A DNA stretch of 55,423 bases from CAMLQK01 sp964654135 (lineage in GTDB: Bacteria; Patescibacteriota; Saccharimonadia; Saccharimonadales; UBA4665), in contig CAZZHV010000003.1 in NCBI GenBank assembly GCA_964654135.1, forward strand, positions 1-55,423, given 5' to 3'. Both the position numbers and the translations under genes were made by a program. The notes under the pieces are model-generated. The model saw nothing but the letters and a program-made list of their open reading frames with translations, was not told the DNA's origin and did not search any database. Shown here piece after piece: positions 49,529 through 55,423 of the stretch (position 1 is its first letter; every line of letters starts with the position of its first letter).

Positions 49529-49567
49529 AAAAACACCTTGGTGCGTAACTGTTCCCGAGGTGTTTTT
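49529..49567 (+). terminator. Intrinsic terminator
   Basis: AAAAACACCTTGG / CCCGAGGTGTTTTT hairpin just beyond the 65-residue gene. Confidence 0.85.
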
Positions 49568-49614
49568 ATGTTTTCTCCCTCTCATCTCTCGTAGAATCTG
49601 CTATAGTGAAATCT

Positions 49615-50373
49615 ATGCAAGAACCAATTCTTAAAGTTAAAAACCTGCAAAAGTCCTACAACGACAAAAAAGTCGTTGATGGCATTAGCTTTGAGGTTAA
49701 GAAGGGTGAAATCTTCGGTATCCTCGGCCCTAACGGCGCTGGTAAAACAACCACGCTAGAAATGATTGAGGCTTTGCGGCCTATTGACGGCGGTGAAGTA
49801 ACCATCGACGGCGTCGATGTTGCTAAGAACCCTTACGACATTCGCGCAATGATCGGTGTTCAGCCTCAGAGCCCAGCATTTCAAGATAAAACCAAACTTA
49901 CTGAACTAATCGAAATGTTTGCCTCGGCATACGGCGAAAAGGTTAACCCCAAAGAATTCCTAGACGATGTACAGCTTGGCGAAAAAGCTGATAGTTTTGT
50001 CGAGAACCTTAGCGGCGGCCAGAAGCAACGCTTTAGTATTGCTGCGGCACTTGTTCACAACCCTAAAGTTTTCTTTATGGATGAACCGACGACCGGTCTT
50101 GACCCACAGGCTCGCCGTCACCTCTGGGACCTCGTTAAAGAAGTTCGTGACCGCGGTATTAGCGTTATTCTTACGACACACTACATGGATGAGGCCGAAA
50201 TTCTCTGTGACCGCATTGCTGTTATGGACAACGGTAAAATCATCTCTCTTGATACGCCACACAACCTGATTACCCAACTCCTTGGTCGTGGCTTTAAGAA
50301 AGAGCAGAAGGTCGAACAAGCGAACCTCGAAGACGTATTTATTGATCTAACCGGCAAGGAACTCCGAGGTTAA
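49615..50373 (+). CDS. ABC transporter ATPase (ABC-2 type export)
   Basis: 252 residues from ATG 49615 (MQEPILKVKNL). Walker A GPNGAGKTT, Q-loop GVQPQSP, signature LSGGQKQRFSIA, Walker B VFFMDEPTTGLD and switch TTHYMDEAE. A GTG start at 49606 is in frame, but TATAGT (49602-49607) overlaps it; that hexamer lies seven bases before ATG 49615, so a leaderless start is likely. The permease begins one base after the stop. DrrA-like drug or lipid export is plausible; cargo unknown. Confidence 0.93.
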   Translation: MQEPILKVKNLQKSYNDKKVVDGISFEVKKGEIFGILGPNGAGKTTTLEMIEALRPIDGGEVTIDGVDVAKNPYDIRAMIGVQPQSPAFQDKTKLTELIEMFASAYGEKVNPKEFLDDVQLGEKADSFVENLSGGQKQRFSIAAALVHNPKVFFMDEPTTGLDPQARRHLWDLVKEVRDRGISVILTTHYMDEAEILCDRIAVMDNGKIISLDTPHNLITQLLGRGFKKEQKVEQANLEDVFIDLTGKELRG

Positions 50374-50374
50374 T

Positions 50375-51484
50375 ATGCAACGCAAACTCTACACAGTTAA
50401 CACCTTTGTTAAAATTAACACTCGTCGCTTCTTCCGCGATAAAACAGCAATCTTCTTTACAGTACTTTTCCCACTAATCTTCCTGTTTGTCTTCGGCGGT
50501 ATCTTTGGTAAGGACAGTGGTACATCGTTTAAGGTTGCTATTATCAACCACTCCGACTCAACATTTTCAAAGCAATTTGTTGATAAAACAAAGAACGTTA
50601 AATTGTTCGAAGTTAACAAAGACGTTAAGACTCTCGATCAAGCCAACGAAAAAATGTCACGCAGCCAACTTGATGCGACTATCATTTTGCCCAAGAACTT
50701 CGGTGATATGAAGCAAGGCGCAAAGTATCCATCAGGTAATGCTGAGGTTATTTACACGCAAAACAACCAACAGGCTGGTACTGCATTGGCTTCAGTTCTC
50801 GAGGCACAGTTTAAAGACATTAATGGCAAACTCGTGCACACTGAGACGCCATTTACAGTGAGCGCAAAACAAACCAACACCCACAGTTTGTCGTCATTTG
50901 ACTACACCTTTGCTGGTCTTTTGGGCTTCTCTATTATGGGTATCGGTATCTTTGGCCCAATTAACGTATTCCCAGAACTCAAGAAGCAGGGTATCTTGCG
51001 CCGCTTGCACACAACTCCACTGCGTGTTTGGCAGTATTTCTTGGCAACCATGGTTTCTCAGCTGGTTATCGGTTTACTGACCATGGTTATCCAGTTTGCA
51101 GTAGCAATTGGTGTTTTCCACCTCAAGCTCGTCGGTGACGTTTTCTCGCTGGCAATCTTCTTATCGCTCGGTATTGTTATGATCCTTGGTATCGGTTTGG
51201 CGATTGGTGGTTGGGCTAAAAACGAGCGTCAAGCAGCGCCATTGGCCAACATTGTGGTCTTCCCAATGATGTTCCTGAGCGGTACGTTCTTCCCACGTTT
51301 CCTAATGCCAGAATGGCTACAGAACATAACCAACTTCATTCCATTATCACCAGTTATCGATGGCGTTCGCCTGATTGCCACCGAAGGTAAGACCTTGATT
51401 GACGTTGCACCGCAGCTCGGCTTGGTTGCCTTATGGGGTGTGATTGTTTACGCTATTGCATTTCGCGTTTTCCGTTGGGAATAA
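50375..51484 (+). CDS. ABC-2 transporter permease
   Basis: 369 residues. The first helix (FFTVLFPLIFLFVFGGIFG, about 28-46) is followed by a large external domain (about 50-170) and five C-terminal helices with FPMMFLSGTFFPRFLMPEWLQ, the ABC2_membrane_3/YhfE-like layout. It forms the channel for the preceding ATPase; overlap is tight (one base). No polysaccharide-specific signature, so it differs from Wzm. Confidence 0.92.
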   Translation: MQRKLYTVNTFVKINTRRFFRDKTAIFFTVLFPLIFLFVFGGIFGKDSGTSFKVAIINHSDSTFSKQFVDKTKNVKLFEVNKDVKTLDQANEKMSRSQLDATIILPKNFGDMKQGAKYPSGNAEVIYTQNNQQAGTALASVLEAQFKDINGKLVHTETPFTVSAKQTNTHSLSSFDYTFAGLLGFSIMGIGIFGPINVFPELKKQGILRRLHTTPLRVWQYFLATMVSQLVIGLLTMVIQFAVAIGVFHLKLVGDVFSLAIFLSLGIVMILGIGLAIGGWAKNERQAAPLANIVVFPMMFLSGTFFPRFLMPEWLQNITNFIPLSPVIDGVRLIATEGKTLIDVAPQLGLVALWGVIVYAIAFRVFRWE

Positions 51485-51487
51485 CCT

Positions 51488-51517
51488 CAGACAAAGCGTT
51501 ATTATAAGTGCTACAAT
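51488..51517 (+). promoter_or_regulatory. Promoter of a candidate small RNA
   Basis: CAGACA (51488-51493), 18-base spacer, TACAAT (51512-51517), just beyond the permease gene. Confidence 0.5.
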
Positions 51518-51523
51518 GTAGTC

Positions 51524-51614
51524 GAAGGATTGGTTCAAAACCACCCTCGCCGAAAAGTGTTTCGGCACACATTAGCAGAAACAGCAAAGAGTCACAGACA
51601 TGTGGCTCTTTTTT
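51524..51614 (+). ncRNA. Candidate small RNA or leader, about 90 nt, three hairpins
   Basis: From the predicted start near 51524: TGGTT/AACCA (about 51531-51543), CCGAAA/TTTCGG with a four-base loop (about 51550-51565), and a terminator AAAGAGTCAC/GTGGCTCTTTTTT (51586-51614). No open frame with a ribosome site is inside. The next gene has its own TATAGT box (51630-51635), so this looks like an independent transcript. Confidence 0.5.
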
Positions 51615-51647
51615 GCTCAAAATATGGGGTATAGTGTAGAGGTATAT

Positions 51648-52172
51648 ATGACAGTAGCACAAATTCGAACACTTGCCGAAGAGTACGCCCGGCAGTTTAA
51701 TCCAGATTCTGTGGCGCCGTTTCCACATCAGAACATAGAGGAGTCATTTGACGACCTTGAGATCTATTTTGCTGAGCTAGAAGACGACGAAGTTTCTGGC
51801 GCGACCCTCTACAAAGAGGAGAAGTTCATCATTCTTATTAATATCAAGAACCACCCGATTCGTCAGCATTTCACGTTGGGACATGAACTGGCTCATTACT
51901 TCTTACATAAAGATATTTTGCGCCGTGAAAAGGGCATCATGGATGGCGAGGATGTGCTCGACGGCAACGTGTTATTCCGTCTGGATAACGCTACCACCCA
52001 AAAGATCGAGACAGAGGCAAACGCTTTTGCTGCTAGTCTTTTAATGCCTTCAAACCTGGTATACAAAGCCTGGGCAGCGACAAGCAGCATTCAAAAGACG
52101 GCTAAGATTTTTAAAGTTTCGCCCGTTGCGATGAGCATTCGTTTGGCTGAGCTAGGATTGGTGAGCGGATAG
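51648..52172 (+). CDS. ImmA/IrrE-family metallopeptidase
   Basis: 174 residues from ATG 51648 (MTVAQIRTLAEEYA). Zinc-binding HEXXH in FTLGHELAHYFLHKD (about residues 90-98) and TEANAFAASLLMPSNLV, the hallmark of the family. Such enzymes cut transcriptional repressors (ImmA, IrrE/DdrO) or act as toxin-antitoxin partners. No XRE-type repressor is adjacent; the LexA-like protein at 31232 is a remote possibility only. A TATAGT box at 51630 and AGAGG precede ATG. The next gene follows by three bases. Confidence 0.9.
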   Translation: MTVAQIRTLAEEYARQFNPDSVAPFPHQNIEESFDDLEIYFAELEDDEVSGATLYKEEKFIILINIKNHPIRQHFTLGHELAHYFLHKDILRREKGIMDGEDVLDGNVLFRLDNATTQKIETEANAFAASLLMPSNLVYKAWAATSSIQKTAKIFKVSPVAMSIRLAELGLVSG

Positions 52173-52175
52173 CCT

Positions 52176-52577
52176 ATGGCCGACAAAAAGCTGCACCCAA
52201 TTGAGTCAACCCGCCTGTATCAGTCGCTACCAGAGCTCACCAACCGTCGCATTATCGCCCCGGTTGCTGGAGCCCCGGCATCGCGACCAATGGATATTAA
52301 CGAAGAAATTGCTCGTGCCGAAAAACTCAAGAATGACGACGTTGAGCAGGATATAGCTCTTAAGCGCAATACCTGGTATCGCCTCTTTCAATTCTTAAGC
52401 ATCGAAACGGCCTTGGTGTTTATTTTGGCATTTTTCCAGGGCATTAACTGGCCATGGCATTTTCACCTGGAAGACTGGAGCTTTAAGCTGGTCGTTACTG
52501 CTACTATCGGCCAAATTACTGCAATGCTCTATGTTGCAGTCCGCTATCTATTCCCCAGCTCTACTCGCAAAGGCTAA
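52176..52577 (+). CDS. Small two-helix membrane protein
   Basis: 133 residues: a soluble N-terminus (1-60), then two hydrophobic segments (about 66-86 and 103-122: FLSIETALVFILAFFQGIN and LVVTATIGQITAMLYVAVRYL). It follows the ImmA/IrrE-type gene by three bases, as in operons where a membrane protein accompanies the protease. Family not recognised. Confidence 0.7.
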   Translation: MADKKLHPIESTRLYQSLPELTNRRIIAPVAGAPASRPMDINEEIARAEKLKNDDVEQDIALKRNTWYRLFQFLSIETALVFILAFFQGINWPWHFHLEDWSFKLVVTATIGQITAMLYVAVRYLFPSSTRKG

Positions 52578-52600
52578 TTTGCTACCAAATTTATAGCAAA
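52578..52600. repeat. Inverted repeat upstream of dus
   Basis: TTTGCTA (52578-52584) and TAGCAAA (52594-52600); no T run on either side, so possibly an operator. Confidence 0.4.
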
Positions 52601-52625
52601 TGTGGCATAATATTACTAATTATTG

Positions 52626-52835
52626 CTATGAATATTTTTGACGAACTACCACGACCATTTTTTGTGCTGGCACCAATGGANNNNNNNNNNNNNNNNNNNN
52701 NNNNNNNNNNNNNNNNNNNNNNNNNNNNNNNNNNNNNNNNNNNNNNNNNNNNNNNNNNNNNNNNNNNNNNNNNNNNNNNNCTATGAATATTTTTGACGAA
52801 CTACCACGACCATTTTTTGTGCTGGCACCAATGGA
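52626..52835. other. Assembly gap with 55-bp duplicated flanks
   Basis: 100 Ns (52681-52780) flanked by identical 55-base copies at 52626-52680 and 52781-52835. The duplicate contains the start of the dus gene, so bases 52628-52680 look like a truncated second copy but are an assembly artefact. Confidence 0.93.
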
Positions 52836-53742
52836 CGATGTCACTGACACCGTTTTTCGCCAGGTTATTGCTGATACTGCAAAGCCAGATCTCTTTTTTA
52901 CAGAATTCGTAAACGTGGATGGCTTGCAGAGTCCTGGTCGCGAGCGTTTGCTCAAAAAGATCAAACTCGCCCAAACCGATCGTCCGTGTATCGTGCAAAT
53001 ATGGGGTAAAACACCCGAAAATTACTACAAAACGGCCAAAGAACTCACCGAAATGGGTTTTGCCGGTATCGACATTAATATGGGCTGTCCAGACAAGACT
53101 ATTGTTAAGAACGGCTGCTGCAGCGCATTAATCGAAAATCGTCCACTAGCACTCGAAATTATCCAAGCTACGCGCGAAGGTGCTGCCGGCAAACTGCCAG
53201 TTAGCGTCAAGACTCGTCTTGGTTTTAAGCAGGTTGACCTTACTTGGCACGAATTGCTCCTTAAACAAGACTTGCCAATGCTTACACTGCACGGCCGTAC
53301 ACAGCGTGAAATGAGTGCCGTTCCAGCTCACTGGGATCTTATTGGGGAAGTCCGCAAGATGCGCGACGAACTCGCTCCTAACACTATTCTTGTGGGCAAC
53401 GGTGACGTTATGAACCGTGCACAGGGCATGGAACTCGCCGAAAAGTACAACCTTGACGGCATTATGATCGGTCGCGGTATTTTCCAGGATCCGTATGCGT
53501 TTGCTCAAGAAAGCCCTTGGCTCAATTTTGACAAGAACGCACGCATGGATCTCTTTGCTAAACACATTCGTCTGTTCCAAGAGACATGGCCAAATGGCGA
53601 GCGTAAAATTGCACCACTTAATAAGTTCTGCAAGATTTATATCAACCACTTCGACGGGGCAAAAGAGCTTCGCGAACACCTTATGAATGCTACCTCGACT
53701 GAAGAACTACTGAACATATTGCAGTCTACCCACCAAGTCTAG
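52783..53742 (+). CDS. tRNA-dihydrouridine synthase
   Basis: 319 residues. FMN-dependent reductase of uridines in the tRNA D-loop. LPRPFFVLAPMDDVTDTVFRQVI opens the TIM barrel; DINMGCPDKTIVKNGCCSALI holds the catalytic cysteine; LTLHGRTQ and IMIGRGIFQDPYAF are typical Dus motifs. The N-terminus lies inside the 55-base duplicate, so the true upstream sequence is that at 52561-52625. Confidence 0.93.
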   Translation: MNIFDELPRPFFVLAPMDDVTDTVFRQVIADTAKPDLFFTEFVNVDGLQSPGRERLLKKIKLAQTDRPCIVQIWGKTPENYYKTAKELTEMGFAGIDINMGCPDKTIVKNGCCSALIENRPLALEIIQATREGAAGKLPVSVKTRLGFKQVDLTWHELLLKQDLPMLTLHGRTQREMSAVPAHWDLIGEVRKMRDELAPNTILVGNGDVMNRAQGMELAEKYNLDGIMIGRGIFQDPYAFAQESPWLNFDKNARMDLFAKHIRLFQETWPNGERKIAPLNKFCKIYINHFDGAKELREHLMNATSTEELLNILQSTHQV

Positions 53743-53757
53743 CGTATAATAGGTTTT

Positions 53758-54675
53758 ATGATTAAAGCCGAACACCTTAGCAAACGGTACCGTAAGAAGG
53801 TAGCCGTTGATGATATATCGTTCAATGTAGAAACAGGTAAAGTAACCGGATTTTTGGGACCAAACGGAGCAGGTAAGTCTACGACTATGCGCTTGATGCT
53901 CGGCCTTGATAACGGTAGCGGGTCCACTACCTTTGACGACAAGAAACTCCACGAATATACTCGTCCATCTCAGGCGGTTGGTATTTTGCTGGAAGCAAAG
54001 GCCTTTCATCCTACACGCACTGCACACAATCACCTGAGTGTATTGGCTGCTGCGGGTGGTATCCCAAAAGCACGTGTCGATGAAGTACTCGATATAGTTG
54101 GTCTAAGTGAGGTTGCCAAAAAGCGTCCAGGTAAATTCAGCCTTGGTATGAGCCAGCGTCTCGGTATTGCCGCAGCAATCTTAGGCGAACCAAAGTATCT
54201 CATGCTCGATGAGCCAGCTAACGGCCTCGACCCCGAAGGTATTGCGTGGCTCCGCCAGTTTATCAAAGACTATGCAGCCAAAGGCAATGCGGTCTTTGTA
54301 TCGAGCCACTTGCTGAGCGAAATGTCGCAAATGGCCGACAACATTGTTGTTATCGGTAAGGGCAAACTTATCGCAAGCACCTCAATTGATCAGCTTATCA
54401 ACGGTAGTTCTCACTCTGGCGTATTCGTACGCGCTAACAATATTACGTCACTCAAAGGCCTGCTCGACAAAGCCAACCTCAAGTATATTGATAGTAACGG
54501 CGGCCTGAGCGTGCAGGGCACCAAAACCGATGACATCGGTAAAATTGCTTACAGCGGCGGCATTACTATCTTGGAGCTAGCTAACCATGCTGCTTCACTT
54601 GAAGATGCCTTCCTAGAATTGACTGCAGGCGCACAAGAGTACCAATCGCAGACTGGCAAGAAAGGGGACCAATAA
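53758..54675 (+). CDS. ABC transporter ATPase (ABC-2 type)
   Basis: 305 residues. Walker A GPNGAGKST, FSLGMSQRLGIA signature, YLMLDEPANGLDPEG Walker B, and VSSHLLSEMSQMAD switch region; residues 215-305 are an extra C-terminal domain as in BcrA/YxlF-like ATPases. TATAAT (53745-53750) ends seven bases before ATG and no Shine-Dalgarno is present. The stop overlaps the permease start by one base. Peptide antibiotic resistance or a lipid substrate is possible. Confidence 0.93.
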   Translation: MIKAEHLSKRYRKKVAVDDISFNVETGKVTGFLGPNGAGKSTTMRLMLGLDNGSGSTTFDDKKLHEYTRPSQAVGILLEAKAFHPTRTAHNHLSVLAAAGGIPKARVDEVLDIVGLSEVAKKRPGKFSLGMSQRLGIAAAILGEPKYLMLDEPANGLDPEGIAWLRQFIKDYAAKGNAVFVSSHLLSEMSQMADNIVVIGKGKLIASTSIDQLINGSSHSGVFVRANNITSLKGLLDKANLKYIDSNGGLSVQGTKTDDIGKIAYSGGITILELANHAASLEDAFLELTAGAQEYQSQTGKKGDQ

Positions 54676-55423
54676 TGATTCCGGCAATCCGATCTGAGTT
54701 TCGTAAACTCTTTACCATTCGATCAACATATATTGTAAGCATTTTGGCGATGCTTATCGCAGGTTTCTTCTCGTTTTACGTAGAAGGCTTGCGCGGTGCA
54801 GACAACATGATGCAGCCAGGAAAGCTCCAGAACGAAATTCTGAGTTCTGTAAGCGTGCTGGCAATCTTTGGATCAATCGTTGCGACATTGCTCATTACAC
54901 ACGAATATCGCTACAACACCATCATGTATACGCTCACAAGCTCCAACAGCCGCACCAAGGTGCTGTGGGCTAAGTTTGTGGCCGTGACTGGCTATTCGCT
55001 GTCCTTTACCGTTATCGGCCTAGCTTTTGCGGTTGGTTGTATGTACCTTGGTCTCGGAATTAAAGACATTACGCTTATTCCACAGCATGTTGCTTGGGGC
55101 GATCTTATCTGGCGCACCCTCTTCTATGCTTGGTCGTATGGTATCGCTGGCTTAGTGCTTGGCCTGCTTATGCGACAGGTAGTTGGCGCTATCGTGGCTA
55201 TCTTCTTGTTCCCGAGTACTATTGAGCCGCTTTTGGGTTTGCTCCTTAAAGAAAACTCTAAATATTTGCCATTTACAGCTCTTAACAACGTAGTTGGTAC
55301 GAGTAACGGCACGGTGACGCCTAATGCCTTAAGCTTTGGTAAATCCGCTGCAGTTTTCGGCATCTACCTATTCGTAGGCTGGATTGTGGCCTGGATATTG
55401 CTCGAAAAACGCGACGCCAACTA
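54675..55423 (+). CDS. ABC-2 transporter permease, at window edge
   Basis: 249 complete codons: MIPAIRSEFRKLFTIRSTYIV opens with an amphipathic start and first helix; about six hydrophobic segments follow, including VLAIFGSIVATLLITHEYRYNTI, typical of BcrB/YhcI-type permeases. The window ends in LLEKRDAN followed by the bases TA, so the stop (TAA or TAG) may be complete one base beyond the edge. Translationally coupled to the preceding ATPase. Confidence 0.88.
   Translation, partial: MIPAIRSEFRKLFTIRSTYIVSILAMLIAGFFSFYVEGLRGADNMMQPGKLQNEILSSVSVLAIFGSIVATLLITHEYRYNTIMYTLTSSNSRTKVLWAKFVAVTGYSLSFTVIGLAFAVGCMYLGLGIKDITLIPQHVAWGDLIWRTLFYAWSYGIAGLVLGLLMRQVVGAIVAIFLFPSTIEPLLGLLLKENSKYLPFTALNNVVGTSNGTVTPNALSFGKSAAVFGIYLFVGWIVAWILLEKRDAN

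Noticed and set aside
49606..49614. GTG start for the ABC ATPase
   Set aside because: GTG 49606 overlaps the TATAGT box; ATG 49615 fits the leaderless spacing and family length.
52628..52680. Second, truncated copy of the dihydrouridine synthase start
   Set aside because: It is the left copy of the 55-base assembly overlap, identical to 52781-52835.
1..55423. UGA recoded as glycine (Gracilibacteria/Absconditabacteria code)
   Set aside because: TGA ends several well-bounded genes (for example 19693-19695 with an overlapping downstream start, and 43703-43705).
1..55423. CRISPR arrays, tRNA or rRNA genes, insertion sequences
   Set aside because: No regularly spaced repeats, tRNA-like cloverleaf, rRNA segment, transposase or integrase was recognised; repeats found are inside the surface-protein gene or are assembly duplicates.

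Overview
The window looks like a scaffold from a Candidatus Saccharibacteria (TM7) or closely related Patescibacteria genome. Evidence: single-domain GTs, an archaeal-type short AspRS, many anchored proteins with Pro/Gln/Ser-rich linkers, an actinobacterial/Saccharibacteria-style secreted 'hemagglutinin' protein, and sparse core metabolism. TGA is used as a stop (for example at 19693 and 43703), which argues for the standard bacterial code and against Gracilibacteria/Absconditabacteria recoding. Taxonomy is inferred from gene content only. Two 100-N gaps (17441-17540, 52681-52780) are each flanked by an identical 55-bp duplicate, so they are assembly joins rather than missing DNA.

Layout. 1-31.1 kb is a surface-polysaccharide locus. 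It holds glycosyltransferases, an ABC-2 polysaccharide exporter (Wzm/Wzt with a substrate-binding tail), two exported proteins, a GT2-GT4 fusion, a DUF2142 membrane protein, a small multidrug-resistance-like transporter, and an operon gmd / ColD-like dehydratase / Fcl-ColC-like reductase. These are followed by a NUDIX-HAD fusion, a GT2-DUF2304-membrane protein operon, manC plus a eukaryotic-type phosphomannomutase, galE, a methyltransferase, and an operon of initiating sugar-phosphate transferase, GT4, glmS and NUDIX. Together manC, pmm, gmd, the ColD-like and ColC-like enzymes could make GDP-L-colitose from mannose phosphate; the initiating transferase, GTs and Wzm/Wzt would assemble and export the glycan.

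31.2-38.9 kb is regulatory and housekeeping: a LexA-type DNA-binding protein without its protease domain, a cobalamin-riboswitch-like leader with a terminator directly in front of an unknown 503-residue protein, a 30-codon gene under a near-consensus promoter, a DsbA-like oxidoreductase, a CBS-domain CNNM/CorC protein, aspS with a structured leader, pyrB behind an attenuator-like leader with two overlapping mini-ORFs, and an AlkA-like glycosylase.

38.9-49.5 kb carries two tandem anchored beta-propeller paralogues, a MutY-like glycosylase without the usual iron-sulfur cysteines, a TsaC/Sua5 protein, a MazG-like protein, tail-anchored Pro/Gln-rich proteins, a MurC-like ligase and a 65-residue protein with a strong promoter. 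49.6-55.4 kb carries an ABC-2 transporter, a candidate small RNA, an ImmA/IrrE-type protease, a tRNA-dihydrouridine synthase and a second ABC-2 transporter whose permease runs to the window edge. Several genes have a -10 hexamer six or seven bases before the start codon and no Shine-Dalgarno sequence, which suggests frequent leaderless transcription.
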